Assembly: GCA_017615475.1 (NCBI GenBank)
Contig: JAGAAC010000004.1
Span: 1-33,688 of the forward strand
Source of the DNA: Clostridia bacterium
GTDB taxonomy: Bacteria; Bacillota; Clostridia; Christensenellales; Aristaeellaceae
DNA length: 33,688 nucleotides
Direction: 5' to 3'
The notes under the pieces were generated by a model. That model made no database searches. It worked only from the letters and a program-made list of their open reading frames with translations, and had not been told where the DNA came from. The position numbers were made by a program, and so were the translations under genes. Below, in pieces: positions 23,005 through 29,651 of this stretch (position 1 is its first letter; the number at the start of each line of letters is the position of its first letter).

Positions 23005-23609
23005 GCCCTGTCACCTCTTACTTTCCGCACAAACTCGCGCATTTTTTCTTTGTCTTTGAATCCGTTTGTTTCAATTCCGGAAGAAACATCCACCGCATAA
23101 GGTTTCAGCGTCCGGACAGCCTCCGGCACATTTTCCGGATTCAGTCCGCCGGCCAGGAAATACGGCCGTGTCACCGCCGCAAGCAGATTCCAGTCGAAGG
23201 TCTTTCCGTCGCCGGCGCCCGCGTCCAGCAGGATTTCCTCTGCGGAAGATTTCATAGCCCGCTGAATATCCGCTTCGTTCCGGATCCGGAACGCCTTGAT
23301 CAGCGGCTTTTCCGTCAGCCCGCGCAGGCTTTCCAGATAGGCCTCATCCTCGTTCCCGTGAAGCTGCGCGATGTCGATTACGCCCTCTTCCAGCAGCCAG
23401 GCTACGTTCTCCGGTTTTTCATCCACAAACACGCCTACGGTCCGGATTCCCGGAGCCAGTCCGACTCTCAGTGCCTTCACCGTTTCCGGTGTCACATACC
23501 GCCTGCTGCCGGGAAACAGCACAAACCCGACATAATCCGGCCGCAGCTCGTTAACCGCCTCAATATCTTCCGGTCTCCGGAGCCCACACATTTTGATCAA
23601 CGTCTTCAT
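23001..23609 (-). CDS. trpF: Phosphoribosylanthranilate isomerase
   Basis: Amadori rearrangement of N-(5-phosphoribosyl)anthranilate to CdRP, third step from anthranilate. The 202-residue TIM barrel shows the catalytic cysteine C8 ([11 protein letters not shown]), the [13 protein letters not shown] loop, IAQLHGNE, the catalytic aspartate in [15 protein letters not shown] and [14 protein letters not shown] at 23609 has only a weak, distant ribosome site (AAAGGA about 15 bases away), so translation may be modest. It lies 61 bp after trpC across a heptamer array and is not fused to it. Confidence 0.95.
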   Translation of the reverse strand: MKTLIKMCGLRRPEDIEAVNELRPDYVGFVLFPGSRRYVTPETVKALRVGLAPGIRTVGVFVDEKPENVAWLLEEGVIDIAQLHGNEDEAYLESLRGLTEKPLIKAFRIRNEADIQRAMKSSAEEILLDAGAGDGKTFDWNLLAAVTRPYFLAGGLNPENVPEAVRTLKPYAVDVSSGIETNGFKDKEKMREFVRKVRGDRA

Positions 23610-23663
23610 CTGACTTATGTTTTATCCTTTCTCTCCGCCGAATCCTGAAGGAATATTCAACCA

Positions 23664-23684
23664 TTAATTCTTAATTCTTAATTA
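23664..23684. repeat. Heptamer tandem array D (TTAATTC-like)
   Basis: Three strict units TTAATTC, TTAATTC, TTAATTA between trpC and trpF. The trpC stop codon and its last residues (ELIKN) are encoded within and beside the array. Confidence 0.75.
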
Positions 23685-24453
23685 ATTCTCGCAGCTTTGC
23701 AGCCGGATCCTCAGAACGCATCAGGGTCTCCCCGATCAGTGCGGCATCCGCGCCAATCCGTCTCAGCCGCTGCACATCCTCCGGTGTTTTGACACCGCTT
23801 TCCGCCACATAGATGCATTCCGGCGGGATCCGGTCCCGCAGTCGTGCCGCGTTCTCAAAGTCCACCGAGAAATCCTTCAGGTTCCGGTTGTTGACCCCGA
23901 TGATCTTTGCTCCGGCTGAAACCGCTTTCCGGATCTCTTCCTCATCGTGTGTTTCCACCAAAGCCGCGATTCCCAGTTTTTCGCAGTGTGCCAGGTATGC
24001 AGCCAGCGTTTTTTCGTCCATCAGGGAAACAATCAGCAGGGCGGCATTGGCTCCCATCACCCTGGCCTGGTCCAGCTGGTATTCACAGACTGTGAAGTCC
24101 TTCCGCAGCATCGGCAGGCTCACCTTTTCCCGAACTTCCCGGAAAATCTGATCCGATCCGAGGAAGTATTCCGGCTCCGTCAGGCAGGAGATGCAGTCCG
24201 CTCCGGCCCGTTCATACGCTCCGGCAATCTTCAGGTAGGGAAAATCCGGGGAGATCAGTCCCTTGGAAGGAGAAGCCTTTTTGATTTCACAGATAAAGGA
24301 GATATCCGGTTTCCTCAGGGCGGAAAGGAAAGCCTCCCCGTTTCCTTTTCCCAGGGACAGCGCCTGCTCCCGCAGTTCTGCCTCCGGTACCTTCTCCTGT
24401 TCTCTCTTCGCCCGCTCCCGCGAAAGATCAGCAAGCTTATCCAGAATATTCAT
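23671..24453 (-). CDS. trpC: Indole-3-glycerol phosphate synthase
   Basis: Decarboxylates and cyclises CdRP to indole-3-glycerol phosphate. The 260-residue barrel has FICEIKKASPSKGLI with the catalytic lysines, LRKDFTVCEYQLDQAR, IGVNNRNLKDFSVD and YVAESGVK with the catalytic glutamate. The start is uncertain: the frame is open to a TTG at 24486 without a ribosome site. ATG at 24453 is preferred because MNILDKLADLSRERA aligns with typical TrpC N-termini, although the upstream AAAGCGTGG is a poor Shine-Dalgarno; ATG at 24459 is equally possible. It lies 109 bp after trpD, the longest gap between genes of the operon. Confidence 0.94.
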   Translation of the reverse strand: MNILDKLADLSRERAKREQEKVPEAELREQALSLGKGNGEAFLSALRKPDISFICEIKKASPSKGLISPDFPYLKIAGAYERAGADCISCLTEPEYFLGSDQIFREVREKVSLPMLRKDFTVCEYQLDQARVMGANAALLIVSLMDEKTLAAYLAHCEKLGIAALVETHDEEEIRKAVSAGAKIIGVNNRNLKDFSVDFENAARLRDRIPPECIYVAESGVKTPEDVQRLRRIGADAALIGETLMRSEDPAAKLRELIKN

Positions 24454-24521
24454 TGACATCCACGCTTTCAGTTTGTAATGGTTCAACGTTCATTCTCATA
24501 CAGGCAGTCAAACCATATACA

Positions 24522-24549
24522 ATTCTTCATTTTTCATTCTTCATTCTTC
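24522..24549. repeat. Heptamer tandem array E (ATTCTTC)
   Basis: Four strict units ATTCTTC, ATTTTTC, ATTCTTC, ATTCTTC, plus a decayed fifth, 13 bp downstream of the trpD stop codon in the trpD-trpC gap. Confidence 0.85.
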
Positions 24550-24553
24550 ATTG

Positions 24554-24603
24554 CTGAAACACTTAGCTGTTTGATACTTCTATCAGACGGTTAAGTGTTT
24601 CAG
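24554..24603 (-). other. Long RNA hairpin spanning the trpD stop codon
   Basis: CTGAAACACTTA (24554-24565) and TAAGTGTTTCAG (24592-24603) are perfect 12-bp complements. Inside them an 8-bp stem (24569-24576 with 24581-24588, one G-U pair) closes a 4-nt loop, the two stems being separated by a 3/3 internal loop. The hairpin covers the last 12 codons and the stop of trpD. No T-run follows, so it is not a simple terminator. Confidence 0.75.
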
Positions 24604-25579
24604 TGGCTTTTCCTTCATCGATCAGCTTTGCTGCAAGTGTGATTCCCTCCGCCAGACTTTCTGCTTTTCCGCCGATATAGAGGGCCGCACCGGCATTCAT
24701 CAGCACCGCGTCCCGTTTCGGTCCCTTTTCGCCGGCAAGGATTGCTTTCGTAATTTCCGCGTTCTCTGCCGGGGTTCCGCCCACCAGGTCCTGCTTTGTG
24801 CAGCGTTTCAGGCCGAACTGCTCGGGGGTAATGACATAATTCTTCATCCACCCGTCCTTGAATTCGCACACGGTGGTCGGCGCGCTCAAGGAAATCTCAT
24901 CCAGCTTGTCCTGTCCGTAAACCACCATGCCGCGCTTTACCCCCAGGTTCATCAGCACCTGCGCCAGGGGCTGTACCAGGTACTCGTCATACACACCCAG
25001 CAGCTGCATGGAGGGATGTCCGGGATTGGTCAGGGGTCCAAGGATATTGAACACCGTCCGGAAGCCCAGTTCCTTCCGGATAGCGCCTACATATTTCATG
25101 GAAGTATGGTATTTCTGGGCGAAGAAGAAGCACATACCGGCTTCATCCAGCAGCTGACGGCACTTGTCCGGGCTCTGGTCAATGTTCACGCCCAGGGCTT
25201 CCAGGCAGTCCGCCGTTCCGCATTTGCTGGAGGCAGCCCGGTTGCCGTGCTTGGCCACTCGCATACCGCCCGCCGCTGCTACCAGGGCCGAGGTGGTGGA
25301 GATGTTGAAGCTGTGGGCGTTGTCTCCGCCGGTTCCGACGATCTCAAACAGATCGGGGCCCGCGTCCACCGGTGTGGCTTTTTCCCGCATGGCTGCCGCG
25401 CAGCCCGCGATCTCATCCGTGGTTTCCGCCCGGGCGCTCTTGGTGGACAGGGATGCCAGGAAAGCCGCGTTCTGGGTCGGTGTGGTTTCACCGCTCATGA
25501 TTTCATTCATCACGGTAAAGGCTTCTTCATAGCTCAGGTCTTCCTTGTTAACGATCTTCACAATAGCTTCCTTAATCAT
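24563..25579 (-). CDS. trpD: Anthranilate phosphoribosyltransferase
   Basis: Transfers phosphoribose from PRPP to anthranilate. The 338 residues show the standard motifs: N-terminal helical domain with [18 protein letters not shown], the PRPP loop [32 protein letters not shown], and [13 protein letters not shown] at 25579 follows AAAGGAG. It is separate from TrpG, unlike the fused enterobacterial form. Its 3' end forms a strong hairpin, which constrains the last codons. Confidence 0.97.
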   Translation of the reverse strand: MIKEAIVKIVNKEDLSYEEAFTVMNEIMSGETTPTQNAAFLASLSTKSARAETTDEIAGCAAAMREKATPVDAGPDLFEIVGTGGDNAHSFNISTTSALVAAAGGMRVAKHGNRAASSKCGTADCLEALGVNIDQSPDKCRQLLDEAGMCFFFAQKYHTSMKYVGAIRKELGFRTVFNILGPLTNPGHPSMQLLGVYDEYLVQPLAQVLMNLGVKRGMVVYGQDKLDEISLSAPTTVCEFKDGWMKNYVITPEQFGLKRCTKQDLVGGTPAENAEITKAILAGEKGPKRDAVLMNAGAALYIGGKAESLAEGITLAAKLIDEGKATETLNRLIEVSNS

Positions 25580-25674
25580 CTTTTTCTCTCCTTTTATAAT
25601 AGACTCTGTTTTATCAATCCGTTACTCTGTATCTATCCAATCTGTCATACACATTATGAGCGGCTTCAGTATTA

Positions 25675-25702
25675 ATTCTGAATTCTGCATTCTGCATTCT
25701 GC
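25675..25702. repeat. Heptamer tandem array F (ATTCTGC)
   Basis: Four strict units ATTCTGA, ATTCTGC, ATTCTGC, ATTCTGC immediately downstream of the trpG stop codon, in the trpG-trpD gap. The remainder of this 126-bp gap shows only the trpD ribosome site. Confidence 0.85.
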
Positions 25703-25705
25703 ATT

Positions 25706-26278
25706 TCACGCCTTCAGTGCCATAAAATGCTCAAGCATTTTGTGGCCTGATGGCGTGAGTATGCTTTCCGGATGAAACTGCACCCCGTATACCGGATATT
25801 CCTTATGCTGCACCGCCATGACCTCGCCGTCCTCTGTCCGTGCGGTCACCCGCAGGCACTCCGGCATGGTTTCCGGCGCCGCGGCCAGGGAGTGGTACCG
25901 GGCTACCGGGAAGGTCTCCGGCAGTCCCTTAAACAGCGGGCTGCCGCCCTCCTGCCGGACTGTGGATTGTTTTCCGTGCATCAGGGCTTTGGCGTAGGTC
26001 ACCGTTGCGCCGAAGGCTGCGCAGATCGCCTGGTGTCCCAGGCATACACCCAGCAGCGGAATTTCTTTTCCCAGTTCCCTTGCCGCTTCAATAATCACTC
26101 CAGCATCCTCCGGACGTCCCGGTCCGGGGGAAAGAATGATCCTGTCCGGTTTCAGATCCCGGATCTCCTCAATCGTCATCTCATCGTTCCGGATTACCCT
26201 GATATCCGGATTCAGCTCTCCGATCAGCTGATACAGGTTATAGGAAAAGCTGTCATAGTTGTCGATCAGCAGTGTCAT
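25706..26278 (-). CDS. trpG: Anthranilate synthase component II (glutamine amidotransferase)
   Basis: Supplies ammonia from glutamine to TrpE for anthranilate synthesis. The 190-residue class I amidotransferase has the complete triad: C79 (LLGVCLGHQ), H169 and E171 (VQFHPES), plus the SPGPGRPEDAG oxyanion segment. ATG at 26278 has AAAGGAG upstream, yields the typical MTLLIDNYDSFSYNL start and overlaps the trpE stop by four bases (ATGA), giving coupled, equimolar synthesis. It could also serve folate synthesis as PabA if no separate copy exists; that cannot be judged here. Confidence 0.96.
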   Translation of the reverse strand: MTLLIDNYDSFSYNLYQLIGELNPDIRVIRNDEMTIEEIRDLKPDRIILSPGPGRPEDAGVIIEAARELGKEIPLLGVCLGHQAICAAFGATVTYAKALMHGKQSTVRQEGGSPLFKGLPETFPVARYHSLAAAPETMPECLRVTARTEDGEVMAVQHKEYPVYGVQFHPESILTPSGHKMLEHFMALKA

Positions 26279-27744
26279 CCGTCTATCTCCTTTCCGGCCT
26301 TTTCCAGGGAGTTCAGCACCGCCCGGGCTTTGTTCAGGCATTCTTCATGTTCCTTTTCCGGTACGGAATCATATACAATTCCGGCTCCGGAGCGGACAAA
26401 CACCTTGCCGTTTTTCTTGTACGCGATCCGGATCGCGATGCAGGTATCCATATTTCCCGCGAAATCGATATACCCGATGGCTCCGCCATAGATTCCCCGC
26501 TTATTGTTTTCCAGTTCGCCGATCAGCTGGCAGGCCCGGATCTTCGGTGCGCCGGACAGTGTGCCTGCCGGCAGTACGGCCTCAATGGCGTCCAGGGCGT
26601 CCTTATCCTCCCGGATTTCCCCGCGGACTGTGGAACCGATATGCATCACATGGGAGAACCGCAGGATATCGTGGAACGTCTCCACCTGTACGCTGCCGAA
26701 TTTTGAGATCTTGCCCAGGTCATTCCGTCCCAGGTCCACCAGCATGTTATGCTCCGCCAGTTCCTTCTCATCCCGCAGCAGTTCTTCTTCCAGCTGCTTG
26801 TCTTCTTCCGCGGTTTTCCCTCTTGGCCGGGTTCCCGCCAGCGGATAGGTGTGCAGGATCCCGTCCTCCAGCTTCACCAGCGTTTCCGGGCTCGCTCCGG
26901 CCACCTCCACATCCGTTCCGGAAAAATAGAACATATAGGGGGAAGGATTGACCGTCCGCAGTGTCCGGTACATGTTCAGCAGGCTGCCCTCATACGGTGC
27001 GCTCAGCCGGTTGGACAGGACGATCTGGAAAATGTCCCCTTCCTTGATATAGTGCCGGGCTTTTTCCACCATCGCGCAGTACTCGGCTTTGTTGAACAGC
27101 GGTGTCACCTCTCCGGTCAGCCGCCCGGGTTCATCCTTTGCTTCCGCGCCGTCCGTAATAAGCTTCTTCAGCTCCGCCAGTTCCATTTCCGCCCGGTGAT
27201 ATCCCGCCTCGCCTTCGTCCAGCTTCACATTGGCAATCAGGATAATCTTCTGCCGGAGGTTGTCAAAGGCAATCACCTTGTCAAAGAGCATCAGGTCCAC
27301 GTCCTGGAAGTGTTCCGTGTCTTCCGTTTCCCTGCGGACCGTGGGCTCGGAATAATTCAGGTAGTCATAGGAGAAATAGCCGGTCAGGCCGCCGGTAAAA
27401 GGCGGCAGCCCCGGGATCCGGGGGCTCCTGTACTCCGCAAGGATCTGGCGCAGCACAGCGGAGGGATCCTTCGTCTGCAGTTTCAGCTCATTGATCCGCA
27501 TTTCTCCGTCCACACAGGAGATACTCATTTTCGGATCATAGCCCAGAAAGGTGTATCGGCCCCACTTCTCCTGCGGTTCCGCGGACTCCAGCAGAAAGCA
27601 GTGGGAGGAAACATTCTTCAGCTTCCGTACAGCCTGGATCGGCGTGCAGATATCCGCCAGCAGCTCACAGCTGACAGGAACCACCTTATACTCCCCCGTC
27701 TCCCTGTACCGTGCCACTTCCTCCAAACCGGGTATAATCTTCAT
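26275..27744 (-). CDS. trpE: Anthranilate synthase component I
   Basis: Converts chorismate and ammonia to anthranilate, the committed step of tryptophan synthesis. In the 489-residue protein the LLESAE segment (51-56) is the conserved tryptophan feedback-binding motif, so the enzyme is likely inhibited by Trp. The C-terminal chorismate-binding domain (about 225-480) has GDIFQIVLSNR, GASPETLVKLEDG, AGTRPRGKTAEED and GTLSGAPKIRACQLI. ATG at 27744 is chosen for AGGAGG seven bases upstream; the frame extends further upstream without support. It is first in the operon, about 90 bp after the T-box terminator. Confidence 0.96.
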   Translation of the reverse strand: MKIIPGLEEVARYRETGEYKVVPVSCELLADICTPIQAVRKLKNVSSHCFLLESAEPQEKWGRYTFLGYDPKMSISCVDGEMRINELKLQTKDPSAVLRQILAEYRSPRIPGLPPFTGGLTGYFSYDYLNYSEPTVRRETEDTEHFQDVDLMLFDKVIAFDNLRQKIILIANVKLDEGEAGYHRAEMELAELKKLITDGAEAKDEPGRLTGEVTPLFNKAEYCAMVEKARHYIKEGDIFQIVLSNRLSAPYEGSLLNMYRTLRTVNPSPYMFYFSGTDVEVAGASPETLVKLEDGILHTYPLAGTRPRGKTAEEDKQLEEELLRDEKELAEHNMLVDLGRNDLGKISKFGSVQVETFHDILRFSHVMHIGSTVRGEIREDKDALDAIEAVLPAGTLSGAPKIRACQLIGELENNKRGIYGGAIGYIDFAGNMDTCIAIRIAYKKNGKVFVRSGAGIVYDSVPEKEHEECLNKARAVLNSLEKAGKEIDG

Positions 27745-27802
27745 ATGATTTCCTCCTAATGAATACTTGTTTCTCTTCAGCCTGCTTTGCATCACATCTG
27801 TC

Positions 27803-27830
27803 ATTGTTAATTGTTAATTATTCATTGAAC
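27803..27830. repeat. Heptamer tandem array G (ATTGTTA-like)
   Basis: Four units ATTGTTA, ATTGTTA, ATTATTC, ATTGAAC lie between the T-box terminator and the trpE ribosome site. Confidence 0.8.
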
Positions 27831-27831
27831 G

Positions 27832-27865
27832 AAAAAGTCCCTGACAGATATGCTCTGTCAGGGAC
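27832..27865 (-). terminator. T-box-controlled terminator of the trp operon
   Basis: A perfect 11-bp stem (27837-27847 with 27855-27865, 7-nt loop) followed by TTTTT on the minus strand. Its 5' arm is shared with the antiterminator. Confidence 0.92.
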
Positions 27866-28101
27866 GAATATACTTCGCGGTGCCACCCTGTTTCACGGTT
27901 TCCCGTACTCTCTGCGGAATACAATCATATTCCCGGCAATTGACGCATGCCTCACGTCGCAGAATACTCAGCCTTCCGGCCTTTGACTGCGCCCTCCGCG
28001 GTCCATTTGGCGGTTTGTTTCCTGCCCGGTTTTCAGCGTCCCGGACTCTCTGTGAGGGCATTGCCGCTTTGATCTCCGCTTCAACGGTTTGCTATGAAAT
28101 T
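27832..28101 (-). ncRNA. T-box riboswitch of the trp operon, specifier UGG (Trp)
   Basis: A complete T-box leader on the minus strand. Stem I has AGAGAG and the GCTGAAAA distal loop; the specifier strand reads AAA-TGG-A with UGG at 28005-28003, flanked by GCGG/CCGC helices. The T-box AGGGTGGCACCGCG (27889-27876) forms an antiterminator (AGGG with CCCT) with bulge UGGCACC. The UGGC would pair with a GCCA tRNA end, matching the G73 discriminator of bacterial tRNA-Trp. Uncharged tRNA-Trp should stabilise the antiterminator and switch on trpEGDCFBA and the ACT gene. Confidence 0.96.
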
Positions 28102-28107
28102 ACCGGA

Positions 28108-28136
28108 ATTGTAACCCCGTCGCTCTCCTGTGTCAA
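28108..28136 (-). promoter_or_regulatory. trp operon promoter
   Basis: Minus-strand TTGACA (28136-28131) and TACAAT (28113-28108) are 17 bp apart, starting 48 bp after the gltD stop. No terminator separates gltD from it. Confidence 0.9.
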
Positions 28137-28183
28137 GGAAATCACAGGTGATATACAGGAGAAAAACAAAGACTCTCACTTCT

Positions 28184-29590
28184 TCATTTGAAATTGATCT
28201 TCTGATCAATTTCCTTAGCCGCCGCACGTCCGTCCGCCAGCGCCCGTACCACCAGGGACTGTCCGTTGCGCATATCTCCGGCGCTGTAAAACTTCCCGCC
28301 CAGGTGATGGCTCCCGTCTTCCGGCAGCAGCCGTCCCCGGCCGTCTGCCTTCAGGTCAAAGCTTGCCAGCGTCTTTTCCTCGCAGCCCACAAAGCCCGCC
28401 GCGATCAGCAGCAGTTCGCAGGGCAGTGTCTGTTCGCTTCCGGCGATCTGTTCAAACCGGCCTTCCGGCGTCCGCTGCAGCTTCACGGTCTCCAGTCCGG
28501 AAATCCGGCCCTGTTCATCCGTCAGGATCTGCTTCACCGTGGTTTCATAGATCCGGGGATCGCTTCCCTGACGGTAAATTGCTTCCATCTGGCCGTAGTC
28601 CGTCCGCAGGATCCGCGGCCATTCCGGCCACGGGTTGTTCACCGTCCGGTCTTCCGGCGGAGCCGGCATCATCTCCAGCTGTGTCACGCTGACACAGCCC
28701 TGCCGCAGGGCAGTGCCCACACAGTCATTGCCCGTGTCGCCGCCACCAACCACGATCACATGCTTTCCTTCCGCGCCTGCTTCGGACGCGGTGCCTTTCA
28801 GCACGGCCTTTGTCGCCGCCGTCAGGTAATCCACCGCAAACATCACGCCCCGGGCGTCCATGTGCTCCACGTTCAGGGAGCGGGGTTTCCTGGCGCCGCC
28901 GCACAGCAGCACTGCATCATAATCCTGCAGGTTCTCTGCCTTCGCTTCGGTATTCAGTTCAAACCGGATGCCTTCCGCTTCCATCAGGCGGATCCGGCGT
29001 TCCACAATGCTCTTGGGGAGCTTCATGTTCGGGATGCCGTACATCAGCAGTCCGCCGGGGCGGTCCGCCTTTTCAATCACAGTCACCTCATGGCCCAGCT
29101 GGTTCAGCAGATCCGCTGCCGCCAGACCGGAAGGCCCGCTGCCGACAACGGCTACACGTTTTCCCGTACGTACCGCCGGAATTCTCGGCTGAATCCAGCC
29201 CTTGGCAAATCCGGTTTCAATCAGGTACAGCTCATTATCTTTATTGGTTGTCGCGTCATTTTCCAGGTTGCACGCTTTTTCGCACAGGGCCGGGCACACA
29301 TGTCCCGTAAATTCCGGGAAGGGCGCCGTCCTCAGCAGGCGGCGGAGCGCCTCCTGCTCCTGGCCCCGGTAAAGCAGATCATTCCACTCCGGAATCAGGT
29401 TGTGCAGCGGGCAGCCGAAATCAGACTGGCAGAAGGGCACGCCGCAGTTCATGCACCGGGATGCCTGTTCATGCCTGACCTTCGGAGGATTCGGCATATG
29501 CAGGTCTTCAAAGTCGCCCAGCCTTGCTTCTTCAGCCCGAAAAGGGTTCTCTATTCTGATGACATCCAGAAAGCCCGTCGTGCTTCCCAT
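28184..29590 (-). CDS. gltD: Glutamate synthase (NADPH) small subunit
   Basis: Delivers electrons from NADPH through FAD and Fe-S centres to the large subunit for glutamate formation from glutamine and 2-oxoglutarate. The 468-residue protein has an N-terminal Fe-S domain (about 30-110: RCMNCGVPFCQSDFGCPLHN and CPALCEKAC), an FAD-binding site (VVGSGPSGLAAADLL) and an NADPH site (VVGGGDTGNDCVG). The start at 29590 (MGSTTGFLDV) has GGGGTGG upstream; a TTG further upstream is unsupported. It lies 51 bp downstream of gltB across a heptamer array. Confidence 0.95.
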   Translation of the reverse strand: MGSTTGFLDVIRIENPFRAEEARLGDFEDLHMPNPPKVRHEQASRCMNCGVPFCQSDFGCPLHNLIPEWNDLLYRGQEQEALRRLLRTAPFPEFTGHVCPALCEKACNLENDATTNKDNELYLIETGFAKGWIQPRIPAVRTGKRVAVVGSGPSGLAAADLLNQLGHEVTVIEKADRPGGLLMYGIPNMKLPKSIVERRIRLMEAEGIRFELNTEAKAENLQDYDAVLLCGGARKPRSLNVEHMDARGVMFAVDYLTAATKAVLKGTASEAGAEGKHVIVVGGGDTGNDCVGTALRQGCVSVTQLEMMPAPPEDRTVNNPWPEWPRILRTDYGQMEAIYRQGSDPRIYETTVKQILTDEQGRISGLETVKLQRTPEGRFEQIAGSEQTLPCELLLIAAGFVGCEEKTLASFDLKADGRGRLLPEDGSHHLGGKFYSAGDMRNGQSLVVRALADGRAAAKEIDQKINFK

Positions 29591-29623
29591 GCTTCCACCC
29601 CAATTTCTCAGTAACAACTAATA

Positions 29624-29651
29624 ATTCTTAATTATTAATTATTAATTATTC
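29624..29651. repeat. Heptamer tandem array H (ATTATTA)
   Basis: Four strict units ATTCTTA, ATTATTA, ATTATTA, ATTATTC. The gltB stop codon (29642-29644) lies inside it, so the final residues of GltB are written in repeat sequence. Confidence 0.85.

Noticed and set aside
24454..24486. TTG start for trpC at 24486
   Set aside because: No ribosome site is nearby, and the extra N-terminal residues do not match TrpC proteins; ATG at 24453 fits the family.
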